NCBI GenBank assembly: GCA_035995025.1
Contig: DASYKY010000007.1
Location: forward strand, 56,314-120,313
Length of the DNA stretch: 64,000 nt
Direction of reading: 5' to 3'
DNA from: Actinophytocola sp035995025
GTDB taxonomy: Bacteria > Actinomycetota > Actinomycetes > Mycobacteriales > Pseudonocardiaceae
The translations under genes were made by a program, and so were the position numbers. Shown piece after piece: positions 16,788-24,524 of this stretch (the stretch's first letter is position 1; each line of letters starts with the position of its first letter). Under the pieces are notes generated by a model, which saw nothing but the letters and a program-made list of their open reading frames with translations, did not search any database and had not been told where the DNA came from.

Positions 16788-17726
16788 ATGGTGTGGGACG
16801 GGGTGGGCGGCAACCGGCTTGGCTGGGGGGATCTGCCCGGCGCGCTGCGGAGGTCGATCGAGGTCGCGCTGGGCTCGACGGTGGTCGACGCGGCGAGCCT
16901 GCCGGGCGGGTTCTCAACCGGGCTCGCGGCGCGGCTGCGGCTCGCGGACGGCAGGCTGGTGTTCGCGAAGGCGGTCGGCGCCGCGCAGCACGCGCACGCG
17001 ACGGCGTTCTACCGGCGCGAGGCCGCCGTCGCGGGCCGGCTGCCCGCGCACGTCGCCGCGCCCCGGCTGCTCTGGAGCGGCGGCGGGGACGACGGGGCGG
17101 CGCTGGTGTTCGAGAACGTCGAGGGGCACCCGCCGCCGCTGCCGTGGCGGGCGGCGGACTGGCGGCGGGTGCACGACGCGGTCGTCGCGCTGGCCCGCGA
17201 TCTCACGCCGAGCCCCGTGGACCTGCCGTCGGTCGGCGCCGACCCGGACGTGTTCGCCGGCTGGCGCTCGCTCGCGGCCGACCCCGTGCTCGCGGCCCGT
17301 TTGGACCCGTGGGCGCGGGACAACGTCGCCGCGCTGGCCGCGCTCGAGGCGCGGTGGCCAGAAGCCGCCGCGGGCGACACGCTCGTGCACGGCGACCTGC
17401 GCGCGGACAACGTGCTGCTGGCGGGCGAGCGCGTGGTGTTCGTCGACTGGCCGTTCGCGGCCGTCGGCGCGCCGTGGTTCGACCTGCTGGGCATGCTGCC
17501 GAGCGTGGCCATGCAGGGCGGCCCGGACCCGGTCGAGGTCTGGCGCACCTCGCCGCCGGCGCGCGGCGCCGACCCGGCCGCGGTCGACTCCGTGCTGGCC
17601 GCGCTCACCGGGTTCTTCGTGCACTCCGCGCTGCTGCCGGCCCCGCCCGGACTGCCGAGGCTGCGCGAGTTCCAGCGGCTGCAGGGCGAGCCCGCGCTCG
17701 CGTGGCTGCGTTCGCGAGTCGGCTGA
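16788..17726 (+). CDS. Aminoglycoside phosphotransferase-like (APH) kinase
   Basis: A 312-residue protein of the APH/choline-kinase fold. Seen: ATP-binding Lys in VFAKAV (about 61), catalytic loop VHGDLRADNVLL with His201, Asp203 and Asn208, and metal-binding Asp220 in VFVDWPFA. Substrate may be a drug, a sugar or another small metabolite; nothing in the neighbourhood decides this. The ATG at 16788 lies close to the first conserved block and follows a purine-rich region (ATGGACGG). Its stop abuts the stop of the convergent deacetylase gene, the two together forming the palindrome TGATCA at 17724-17729. Confidence 0.8.
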   Translation: MVWDGVGGNRLGWGDLPGALRRSIEVALGSTVVDAASLPGGFSTGLAARLRLADGRLVFAKAVGAAQHAHATAFYRREAAVAGRLPAHVAAPRLLWSGGGDDGAALVFENVEGHPPPLPWRAADWRRVHDAVVALARDLTPSPVDLPSVGADPDVFAGWRSLAADPVLAARLDPWARDNVAALAALEARWPEAAAGDTLVHGDLRADNVLLAGERVVFVDWPFAAVGAPWFDLLGMLPSVAMQGGPDPVEVWRTSPPARGADPAAVDSVLAALTGFFVHSALLPAPPGLPRLREFQRLQGEPALAWLRSRVG

Positions 17727-18824
17727 TCAGCTGACCTGCGCGGGCCGCATCGTGCGCAGGGCGTCGAGCACGGCGGGCTTCTGCAGGTTCAGCCACGCGA
17801 CGACCTGCGAGTAGGTCGTGCAGACGGTGTGCGCGCGGACGCAGACCTCGCTCATGAACCGCTCGGTGGCGTCGCTGAACGCGCCGCCGGACCAGTCGTT
17901 GAAGTGCGTGCCGATGGTCAGCGGCGCGCGGTTGGTGTTCAGCGCCGCCTGGTAGGCCGCCCGGTAGGTGTCGAGCGTGATGTCGGTGAACTCCTTGTCC
18001 CGGGAGGGATCCTCGCGAGCGCCGTTGAGCGCGTACCAGAGGTTGTAGTCGGCCATCACGGCCTTCTCGCCCAGCGCGGGCACCTTGACGACGGGCACGG
18101 GGAACTCCCAGATGCCGGCGCGATGCCGCGGCCAGGCGACGCCGTCGGCGGTGCTGCTCGTGTCGTAGGCCATCTTGTGCGCGCGCAGCGCGGGCGCGAG
18201 CGCGGCGAAGTTGTCCTCCTGGCACGGGGTCCGGCCGCCCTTGATCGAGCTCGCGGTCAACTGCAGCCCGTGGGTGACGGCGTCGTCGACGAAGTCGAAG
18301 AACTGCTCGAGCTCGTCGCTCCACTGCGCGGTCGTCCAGTGCGCGCCGCTCGGCTCGTCGCCCGCGCAGAAGTGCCCGTTGTAGTGGGTGCCGATCTCGT
18401 GGCCCTGCTCGATCGCGTCGTTGAGGTCGGCGATGCGGGTGTCGACCTCCTGCTCCGAGCCGCCGAAGCTGATCGCGGCGTGGCCCGGCTCGTGACCCGG
18501 GGCGGTGTACTCGGTGCGGCGCGAGTCGGGCAGCAGGTAGACACCGGACAGGAAGCCGGTGACGTGCGCGTGCACCTTCGCGGCGAGCGGCAGGATGCGG
18601 CGCCAGTGGTCGTGCGAGCCCGCGCCGTCGAAGGAGAACAGCACGAACTGGGGCGGCTTCTCGCCGGGTCGCAGCGGGCGCATCCAGTCCGGCGGCGCGA
18701 CCGCACCCGGCGCGGCGGCCCGGTCGCCGGCGGCGGGCCCGAAGGTGCCGAGGCCGACGAGCACGCCGAACGTCAGGGTCAGCGCGACGCCGGTGACGAT
18801 CGGCCCCCACCGACGCCTCATCAC
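17727..18824 (-). CDS. Membrane-anchored NodB-type polysaccharide deacetylase
   Basis: The 365-residue protein has an N-terminal hydrophobic helix (about 9-28) preceded by arginines, consistent with a signal anchor, and an extracellular deacetylase domain. Metal-site candidates are Asp66 in LFSFDGAG and the His pair in THYNGH (147 and 151). The unusually long spacing and the absence of the classic TFDDG form place it in a divergent actinobacterial subgroup, so activity on peptidoglycan or another amino-sugar polymer is probable but not certain. The 278-base gap to the divergent Bax inhibitor gene would hold its promoter. Confidence 0.75.
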   Translation of the reverse strand: MMRRRWGPIVTGVALTLTFGVLVGLGTFGPAAGDRAAAPGAVAPPDWMRPLRPGEKPPQFVLFSFDGAGSHDHWRRILPLAAKVHAHVTGFLSGVYLLPDSRRTEYTAPGHEPGHAAISFGGSEQEVDTRIADLNDAIEQGHEIGTHYNGHFCAGDEPSGAHWTTAQWSDELEQFFDFVDDAVTHGLQLTASSIKGGRTPCQEDNFAALAPALRAHKMAYDTSSTADGVAWPRHRAGIWEFPVPVVKVPALGEKAVMADYNLWYALNGAREDPSRDKEFTDITLDTYRAAYQAALNTNRAPLTIGTHFNDWSGGAFSDATERFMSEVCVRAHTVCTTYSQVVAWLNLQKPAVLDALRTMRPAQVS

Positions 18825-18954
18825 ACCTCCCGACTCTGCTGCCCGTAAAGGCTAGGGAGACTAGTAGCTGGGATGGGGGACGCCAGGCCGGGTGGTCGGT
18901 CACTATTTGACGCCCAAAGGCCACACAGGAGTCATCCGCACGAGTGACGTGCGG

Positions 18955-18983
18955 TTGACTACTGTTGGCTCGCGATCTAGCTG
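18955..18983 (+). promoter_or_regulatory. Possible promoter of the Bax inhibitor-1 gene
   Basis: TTGACT (18955-18960) is followed after 17 bases by TAGCTG (18978-18983). The -35 is good, the -10 weak. The remaining 18825-19102 gap shows no reading frame of interest. Confidence 0.3.
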
Positions 18984-19102
18984 ACGGGTTCCTTGGCACC
19001 GGCCCGGCGCCGACGGGTAAAGTCACTTTTACCAACCGGGAACTGGACGGCAGGGTTGGTCGTTGAATCCGGTGCAGGAGCCATCAGGCCCAGGAGGAAC
19101 AG

Positions 19103-19909
19103 GTGCGTTCTACCAGTAATCCCGCGTTCCGGAACCTGCCGAGCGGCGGGTTCGGCGGCGGCTACGCGGGCTTCCAGTCACAGCCCCAGGCCAGCATGCC
19201 GGGCTACGGCGGTGCATATCAGGCCCCGCCGACCACGGGCGACCGCCCGATGACGGTGGACGACGTGGTCACCAGGACCGCGATGACCGTCGGCCTGGCG
19301 ATGATCACGGGCGTCATCACGGGTGTCGCCGTGCAGACGGGGGCGATCAGCCCCTTCCCGCCGATGATCATCGGCCTGATCGTCGGCCTGGTGCTGTCGC
19401 TGATCATCATCTTCAAGCGCATCCCGAACCCGGCGATGGTGCTGAGCTACTCCGCCGCGGAGGGCGTGTTCCTCGGCGCGATCACCGGCGTGTTCAACGC
19501 CCAGATATCGGGCATCGCGCTGCAGGCGGTCGTGGGCACGGCGCTGGTATTCGTGACGATGCTGGTGGTGTACAAGACCGGCGCGGTCCGGGTCACGCCG
19601 AAGCTGACCAAGTGGATCATCGGCGCGACGGTGGGTGCCGCCGGCCTGATGCTGGTCAACCTGCTGATGTCGTTCTTCGGCGTCAACATGGGCATCCGTG
19701 GCGGCGGCACGCTGGGCATCGTCTTCAGCATCATCGTGATCGGCATCGCGGCGTTCAACTTCCTGCTCGACTTCGACATGGCCGACCAGATGATCCGCGG
19801 CGGCATGCCGTCGAAGTGGGCCTGGTACGCCGCGTTCGGCCTGATGACCACGCTGGTGTGGCTGTACCTCGAGATCCTGCGCCTGCTGTACTACCTGCAG
19901 AGCGAGTAA
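19103..19909 (+). CDS. Bax inhibitor-1/YccA family membrane protein
   Basis: The 268-residue protein begins with a soluble Gly/Gln/Pro-rich tail (to about residue 45) and then has seven hydrophobic helices. Family hallmarks include SYSAAEGVFLGAIT near residue 117 and the Asp-rich end of helix 6 (NFLLDFDMAD). Such proteins act as pH-sensitive calcium leak channels or regulators of membrane protein turnover in bacteria. GTG 19103 is chosen because AGGAGG (19092-19097) lies 5 bases before it. A strong hairpin terminator follows the stop. Confidence 0.88.
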   Translation: MRSTSNPAFRNLPSGGFGGGYAGFQSQPQASMPGYGGAYQAPPTTGDRPMTVDDVVTRTAMTVGLAMITGVITGVAVQTGAISPFPPMIIGLIVGLVLSLIIIFKRIPNPAMVLSYSAAEGVFLGAITGVFNAQISGIALQAVVGTALVFVTMLVVYKTGAVRVTPKLTKWIIGATVGAAGLMLVNLLMSFFGVNMGIRGGGTLGIVFSIIVIGIAAFNFLLDFDMADQMIRGGMPSKWAWYAAFGLMTTLVWLYLEILRLLYYLQSE

Positions 19910-19926
19910 GACTTCACCCGGGGGAG

Positions 19927-19960
19927 GGGGCGTCCGGCTTCGAGCCGGGCGCCCCTTCTG
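19927..19960 (+). terminator. Rho-independent type terminator after the Bax inhibitor gene
   Basis: A 12-bp stem (19927-19938 with 19944-19955, one G-T pair) closes a TTCGA loop and is followed by TTCTG. It separates this gene from the nuo control region. Confidence 0.75.
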
Positions 19961-20213
19961 TCGTTCTCGGGGCGACGTCCGGACTTCGTGACGTTCGGAC
20001 GCCTTGACCGGCGGGCAGAGCACCGGCTCTGCCCGCCTTCGCTGTCGCCGGCAGGACGTGACCGGCGCTGGGAGCGGACCCTTTGGCGCGCGACGAGCCG
20101 ATGCTCGCGGCGCCGGAATCGCAGGCGGCTGGTGGGCAGGGCGAAAGCCGGGCGGCGTAAGGGGATCTGCTTACGGGGGTCGATTCGCCGGGTCCTACAC
20201 TGAGCGCGAAGTC

Positions 20214-20231
20214 TTGTGAAGCGATTCACAA
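20214..20231 (+). promoter_or_regulatory. Rex operator 1 (ROP-like)
   Basis: TTGTGAAGCGATTCACAA is a perfect 7-4-7 inverted repeat that contains TGTGAA-N4-TTCACA, the binding site of the NADH/NAD+-sensing repressor Rex. Its target here would be the nuo operon. Confidence 0.85.
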
Positions 20232-20237
20232 CCTAGC

Positions 20238-20255
20238 TTGTGAATGTTTTCACAA
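20238..20255 (+). promoter_or_regulatory. Rex operator 2 (ROP-like)
   Basis: TTGTGAATGTTTTCACAA repeats the same 7-4-7 inverted repeat with a different spacer; flanking C and G extend the symmetry by one base. Centre-to-centre distance to operator 1 is 24 bp. Confidence 0.85.
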
Positions 20256-20271
20256 GCTCAACGGCCGGTCA

Positions 20272-20289
20272 GGTTAGGTACGCCTAACC
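20272..20289 (+). promoter_or_regulatory. GGTTAGG-N4-CCTAACC palindrome upstream of nuoA
   Basis: GGTTAGGTACGCCTAACC is a perfect 7-4-7 palindrome. The half-site AGGTTAGG is shared with DtxR/IdeR iron boxes, but the spacing differs from the 19-bp consensus, so the binding protein is uncertain. Confidence 0.5.
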
Positions 20290-20351
20290 GGCGGCGGTCG
20301 GATGACCACCCCATAGGGTGCCCGGCGAGGGAGCGGGAAAGGACGGCGACG

Positions 20352-20783
20352 GTGTCAGTACTCGCAGTCGGCGCAGCAGCCAGCACATCTGTAGCACAGG
20401 GCGACAACGTCTCATCGGGACTGGGGAGCTACCTGCCGCTGGTCCTGCTGTTCGCGCTCGCCGCGGCGTTCGGGTTGTTCTCCGCGTTGCTCGGGCCGCT
20501 GGTCGGGCCGAAGCGCTACAACCGGGCGAAGTTCGAGGCCTACGAGTGCGGCATCGAGCCATCGCCGCAGCCGGTCATCGGCGGTGGGCGCGTCCCGGTC
20601 GCGTACTACCTCACCGCGATGCTCTTCATCCTCTTCGACATCGAGATGGTGTTCCTCTACCCGTTCGCCGTGTCGGCGGACGCGCTCGGGTTCTTCGGGC
20701 TGGTGGAGATCGTGCTGTTCATCGCCACGCTCGGCTTCGCGTACGCCTACGTCTGGCGGCGCGGCGGCCTCGACTGGAACTGA
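20352..20783 (+). CDS. nuoA: NADH-quinone oxidoreductase subunit A
   Basis: The 143-residue NuoA is a three-helix membrane subunit of proton-pumping complex I, lying close to the quinone site. It shows the family motifs FGLFSALLGP, KFEAYECGIEP and the acidic helix LFILFDIEMVFLYPF. The N-terminus is longer than in E. coli because of an Ala/Ser-rich leader of about 20 residues, common in actinobacteria. GTG 20352 follows GGAAAGGA at a suitable distance. It is the first gene of the 14-gene operon and is preceded by two Rex-type operators, so transcription should rise when the NADH/NAD+ ratio increases. Confidence 0.95.
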   Translation: MSVLAVGAAASTSVAQGDNVSSGLGSYLPLVLLFALAAAFGLFSALLGPLVGPKRYNRAKFEAYECGIEPSPQPVIGGGRVPVAYYLTAMLFILFDIEMVFLYPFAVSADALGFFGLVEIVLFIATLGFAYAYVWRRGGLDWN

Positions 20784-20796
20784 GGGAGGGGACGGC

Positions 20797-21345
20797 ATGG
20801 GTCTCGAGGAGAAGCTCCCCAACGGGATCCTGTTGGCCAGCTTGGAGAAGCTCGTCAACTGGGGTCGCAAGAACTCACTGTGGCCGGCCACGTTCGGCCT
20901 CGCCTGCTGTGCCATCGAGATGATGACCACCGGCGGCCCGCGCTACGACATCGCGCGCTTCGGCATGGAGCGGTTCTCGGCCACGCCGCGGCAGGCCGAC
21001 CTGATGATCGTCGCCGGCCGGGTGAGCAACAAGATGGCGCCGGTGCTGCGCCAGATCTACGACCAGATGGCCGAGCCCAAGTGGGTGCTGGCCATGGGCG
21101 TCTGCGCCTCCTCCGGCGGCATGTTCAACAACTACGCGGTGGTCCAGGGTGTCGACCACGTGGTGCCGGTCGACATGTACCTGCCCGGCTGCCCGCCGCG
21201 CCCGGAGATGCTGCTCGACGCCATCCTCAAGCTGCACGCGAAGATCCAGGACGAGCCGCTCAACGCGCGCCGCGCGCAGCTGCGGGCCGAGAGCGGGGCA
21301 CGCACCCCGATGATCGCGTCCTCCGTCAAGTACGCGAAGAAGTGA
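20797..21345 (+). CDS. nuoB: NADH-quinone oxidoreductase subunit B
   Basis: NuoB (182 residues) carries the terminal [4Fe-4S] cluster N2 that passes electrons to menaquinone. The ligands are visible: the adjacent pair Cys37-Cys38 in FGLACCAIEMM, Cys103 in MGVCASSGG and Cys132 in LPGCPPRPE. Length and order fit the family. GAGGGAGGGG lies just ahead of ATG 20797. The product sits in the peripheral arm at the membrane interface with NuoC, NuoD and NuoI. The next gene starts 6 bases after its stop. Confidence 0.97.
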   Translation: MGLEEKLPNGILLASLEKLVNWGRKNSLWPATFGLACCAIEMMTTGGPRYDIARFGMERFSATPRQADLMIVAGRVSNKMAPVLRQIYDQMAEPKWVLAMGVCASSGGMFNNYAVVQGVDHVVPVDMYLPGCPPRPEMLLDAILKLHAKIQDEPLNARRAQLRAESGARTPMIASSVKYAKK

Positions 21346-21351
21346 ACGCAC

Positions 21352-22149
21352 ATGGCTGACGAACCCACCACGCCCACCCCCGAGCCGGGCGGCGAGCAGT
21401 CCAGCGCCGAGCGCCCGGCCGAGGTCGAGCAGCGCCCGGACGCCGCCGCGGCCCGCCCGGCCGCGCACCGTGAGCCGATGGTCGCCGGCAAGGCCCGGCG
21501 CGGCATGTTCAACGTCTCCGGCAGCGGTGACACGTCCGGCTTCGGCGGCCTGCGGCTGCCGGCCTACGTGGCCGCCCCGGCCGAGCGCCCGTACGGCGGC
21601 TGGTTCGACGAGTTCACCGACCAGCTGCTGACCTCCATGCGCGACGCCAAGATCCCCGCCGAGGCGATCCTGCAGGTGACCGTCGACCGTGGCGAGATCA
21701 CCTACTACGTGCACGCCGACCACCTCGTGGCGCTGTGCCGGCTGCTGCGCGACGACCAGGCGCTGCGCTTCGAGCTGTGCGGCTCGGTGTCCGGAGTGGA
21801 CTACGGGGTGGACGTCTCCCAGCGGATCCACTCCGTCTACCACCTGACGTCGATGACCTACCGCCGCCGCATCCGCCTGGAGGTGGCCATCGACTGGTCG
21901 CCCGACGGCGGCGGCCAGCCGCACTGCCCGTCGGTCGTGGAGGTCTACCCGACCGCCGACTGGCAGGAGCGCGAGGCCTGGGACATGTTCGGCATCGTCT
22001 ACGACGGTCACCCCGCGCTCACCCGGATCCTCATGCCGGACGACTGGGACGGCCACCCCCAGCGCAAGGACTACCCGCTGGGCGGCATCCCCGTGGAGTA
22101 CAAGGGCGCCGAGATCCCGCCCCCGGACCAGCGGAGGTCGTACTCGTGA
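21352..22149 (+). CDS. nuoC: NADH-quinone oxidoreductase subunit C
   Basis: The 265-residue NuoC is the 30-kDa-type connecting subunit of complex I. Its conserved C-terminal part is clear: YHLTSMTYRRRIRLE, EVYPTADWQEREAWDMFGI and HPALTRILMPDDWDGHP. The first 60 residues are an actinobacterial Pro/Glu/Ala-rich extension with no fold predicted by eye. NuoC and NuoD are separate proteins here, unlike the NuoCD fusion of enterobacteria. The stop overlaps the nuoD start (GTGA, 22146-22149). Confidence 0.95.
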   Translation: MADEPTTPTPEPGGEQSSAERPAEVEQRPDAAAARPAAHREPMVAGKARRGMFNVSGSGDTSGFGGLRLPAYVAAPAERPYGGWFDEFTDQLLTSMRDAKIPAEAILQVTVDRGEITYYVHADHLVALCRLLRDDQALRFELCGSVSGVDYGVDVSQRIHSVYHLTSMTYRRRIRLEVAIDWSPDGGGQPHCPSVVEVYPTADWQEREAWDMFGIVYDGHPALTRILMPDDWDGHPQRKDYPLGGIPVEYKGAEIPPPDQRRSYS

Positions 22150-23465
22150 GTGACACCACCGACAGCTACGCAGGTGAGCGCGAGACCACCGAGGGGCGCA
22201 TCTACAACGTCACCGGTGGCGACTGGGACGAGGCGCTCGAGGACGCGGTCACCGACGAGCGCATCGTCATCAACATGGGCCCGCAGCACCCGTCCACGCA
22301 CGGCGTACTGCGGCTGGTGCTGGAGCTCGAGGGCGAGACGGTCACGCAGGCCCGGTCGGTCATCGGCTACCTGCACACCGGCATCGAGAAGAACTGCGAG
22401 TACCGGACCTGGACCCAGGGCGTCACGTTCGTGACGCGCATGGACTACCTGGCCCCGCTGTTCAACGAGACCGCCTACTGCCTCGGCGTGGAGAAGCTGC
22501 TCGGCGTCACCGCGCCGCCGCGCGCGCAGGTCATCCGCGTGCTGCTGATGGAGATCAACCGGATCGCCTCGCACCTCGTGGCGCTGGCCACCGGCGGCAT
22601 GGAGCTCGGCGCGATGACCGCGATGACCGCGGGCTTCCGCGAGCGCGAGGAGTGCCTGCACCTGCTGGAGTTCCTGACCGGCCTGCGGATGAACCACGCG
22701 TTCATCCGGCCGGGCGGCGTCGCCCAGGACCTGCCCGAGGGCTACGAGCACGAGATCACCGAGTTCATCAAGGTCATGAACAAGCGGCTGCCGGACTACG
22801 ACAAGCTGCTCACCGGCCAGCCGATCTGGAAGAACCGGCTGATCGGCATCGGCTACCTGCCAGTCGACGCGTGCCTCGCGCTCGGCGTCACCGGGCCGAT
22901 CCTGCGCTCGGCCGGCCTGCCGTGGGACATGCGCAAGATCGAGCCGTACCTCGGCTACGAGGACTACAACTTCGAGGTGCCGACCTCCACCGCGGCCGAC
23001 TCCTACGCGCGCTACCAGCTGCGCGTCGAGGAGATGCACCAGTCGCTGCGGATCATCAGCCAGGCGCTCAAGAAGCTCGAGCCGGGCCCGGTGATGGTCG
23101 AGGACGCCAAGATCGCGTGGCCGGCGAAGCTCGCGATCGGCGCGGACGGCATGGGCAACTCGCTCGAACACGTGCGCAAGATCATGGGCCAGTCGATGGA
23201 GTCGCTGATCCACCACTTCAAGCTGGTGACCGAGGGCTTCCAGGTGCCGGCCGGCCAGGTCTACACCGCGGTCGAGTCGCCGCGCGGCGAGCTCGGCTAC
23301 CACCTGGTCTCCGACGGCGGCACCCGCCCGATGCGGGTGCACGTGCGCGAACCCAGCTTCGTGAACCTGCAGTCGATGCCGGCGATGTCCGAGGGCGGCC
23401 TGGTGGCCGACGTCATCGCGGCCATCGCCTCGATCGACCCGGTGATGGGAGGAGTCGACCGGTGA
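22146..23465 (+). CDS. nuoD: NADH-quinone oxidoreductase subunit D
   Basis: NuoD (439 residues) is the 49-kDa-type subunit that, with NuoB, forms the quinone-binding cavity. Recognisable blocks are INMGPQHPSTHGVLRL, GYLHTGIEKNCEYRT, LMEINRIASHLVAL, LRMNHAFIRPGGVAQDLP and near the end RPMRVHVREPSFVNLQ. The His in PQHPSTHG and a Tyr in the YLHTG region are the known quinone-site neighbours in characterised enzymes. The start is the GTG of a GTGA overlap with nuoC. Its stop again forms a GTGA with the repeated element that separates it from nuoE. Confidence 0.97.
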   Translation: MSDTTDSYAGERETTEGRIYNVTGGDWDEALEDAVTDERIVINMGPQHPSTHGVLRLVLELEGETVTQARSVIGYLHTGIEKNCEYRTWTQGVTFVTRMDYLAPLFNETAYCLGVEKLLGVTAPPRAQVIRVLLMEINRIASHLVALATGGMELGAMTAMTAGFREREECLHLLEFLTGLRMNHAFIRPGGVAQDLPEGYEHEITEFIKVMNKRLPDYDKLLTGQPIWKNRLIGIGYLPVDACLALGVTGPILRSAGLPWDMRKIEPYLGYEDYNFEVPTSTAADSYARYQLRVEEMHQSLRIISQALKKLEPGPVMVEDAKIAWPAKLAIGADGMGNSLEHVRKIMGQSMESLIHHFKLVTEGFQVPAGQVYTAVESPRGELGYHLVSDGGTRPMRVHVREPSFVNLQSMPAMSEGGLVADVIAAIASIDPVMGGVDR

Positions 23466-23643
23466 GCGAGCTTGCGAGCGAACAAATGTCACAGGGCGAC
23501 CGTGAACGGCTGCCCGGAGCTTGCGAGGGGGAGTCGTGAGCGAGCTTGCGAGCGAACAAATGTCACAGAGCGAGCTTGCGAGCGAGCGAACGTCACAGGG
23601 CGACCGTGAACGGCTGCCCGGAGCTTGCGAGGGGCAGCCGTGA
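23462..23643 (+). repeat. Family A intergenic repeat, two tandem units with coupled mini-frames, between nuoD and nuoE
   Basis: The nuoD-nuoE gap holds two related units. Each starts with GTGAGCGAGCTTGCGAGCGA and ends near GGAGCTTGCGAGGGG. Each is a complete small open frame: 23462-23539 (25 residues, VSELASEQMSQ...GACEGES) and 23536-23643 (35 residues, with the SELASE segment duplicated inside). The chain of overlaps is exact: the nuoD stop, both mini-frame ends and the nuoE start are all GTGA. A ribosome could thus pass from nuoD to nuoE by four successive stop-start events. The units resemble the element in the nuoI-nuoJ gap. A protein function of the peptides is doubtful. Confidence 0.85.
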
Positions 23644-24524
23644 ACGAGCCAGTGTCCACCGGAGCCACTTACGGCGGCTCGAGTGTCGGCGCGGGGGAGA
23701 CCCACGTGGCCGCCGGCCCGGACGTCGACGTGGTGGCCGCGTCGGCGGTCAGCCCCGAGCAGACCGGCCGGCTGATCACCGAGACGACACCGGACCTGTC
23801 CGTGTTCGGGCCGGACGTCGTGGCCAGGGCCGCGAACCTGATCGCGCGCTACCCGGAGTCGCGCTCGGCGCTGCTGCCGATGCTGCACCTGGTCCAGTCG
23901 GTCGAGGGGCACGTCAGCCAGGCCGGGATCCAGTTCTGCGCCCAGCAGCTGGCCCTGTCGAACGCCGAGGTCAGCGCGGTCGCCACGTTCTACACGATGT
24001 ACAAGCGCAAGCCGTGCGGCGAGCACCTGGTCAGCGTGTGCACCAACACGATGTGCGCGGTGCTCGGCGGCGACGCGATCTACCAGTCGCTGCAGGAGCA
24101 CCTCGGCGAGGAAGGCGAGCCGCTCAAGCACGAGGACACCGCGGGCACGCCCGGCGAGCCCGGCTCGATCACCCTCGAGCACGCCGAGTGCCTCGCGGCC
24201 TGCGACCTCGGCCCGGTGCTGCAGGTCAACTACGAGTTCTACGACAACCAGACGCCCGAGTCGGCCGTCGCGCTCGTCGACGCGCTGCGCCGCGGCGAGC
24301 GGCCGGCGCCGAGCCGTGGCGCGCCGCTGACCAGCCTGCGCGACGTCGAGCTGCAGCTGGCCGGTTTCTTCCCCGCGGACGAGGCGACGTACCGGTCCGA
24401 TGTGGACGGTCCGTCGGCCGCGGTGGAGACCTTGCGGGGCGCTCAGCTGGCCGCCGACCGCGGCTGGACCGCCCCGACGATGCCGGAGAACGCACCGGCA
24501 CTCCCGGAGGTCGAGAAGAAATGA
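23640..24524 (+). CDS. nuoE: NADH-quinone oxidoreductase subunit E
   Basis: The 294-residue NuoE is the 24-kDa-type [2Fe-2S] subunit (cluster N1a) of the NADH-oxidising module. Ligands are Cys134 and Cys139 (VSVCTNTMCAVLGG) and Cys184 and Cys188 (HAECLAACDLGP). The thioredoxin-like core is preceded by about 50 low-complexity residues and followed by a 90-residue C-terminal extension, both longer than in E. coli and usual for actinobacteria. GTG 23640 was chosen since it forms the GTGA overlap with the upstream mini-frame. The stop overlaps nuoF (ATGA at 24521). Confidence 0.95.
   Translation: MNEPVSTGATYGGSSVGAGETHVAAGPDVDVVAASAVSPEQTGRLITETTPDLSVFGPDVVARAANLIARYPESRSALLPMLHLVQSVEGHVSQAGIQFCAQQLALSNAEVSAVATFYTMYKRKPCGEHLVSVCTNTMCAVLGGDAIYQSLQEHLGEEGEPLKHEDTAGTPGEPGSITLEHAECLAACDLGPVLQVNYEFYDNQTPESAVALVDALRRGERPAPSRGAPLTSLRDVELQLAGFFPADEATYRSDVDGPSAAVETLRGAQLAADRGWTAPTMPENAPALPEVEKK

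Larger units (their letters stand above)
19961..20351 (+). promoter_or_regulatory. nuo upstream control region without gene
   Basis: About 390 bases without a supported gene. The distal half is unremarkable high-GC DNA; the proximal half is less GC-rich and holds the two Rex-type operators and the GGTTAGG palindrome described separately, plus the nuoA ribosome-binding site GGAAAGGA just before 20345. Confidence 0.6.

Noticed and set aside
23462..23643. Family A mini-frames as real conserved proteins
   Set aside because: The peptides vary in length through internal duplication and follow the repeat DNA; only the start and stop positions look constrained, so they were annotated as repeats.
22071..24182. 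A 703-codon minus-strand frame opposite nuoD and nuoE
   Set aside because: Same artefact of high G+C; composition is dominated by Arg, His, Val and Gln and it crosses the repeat block.
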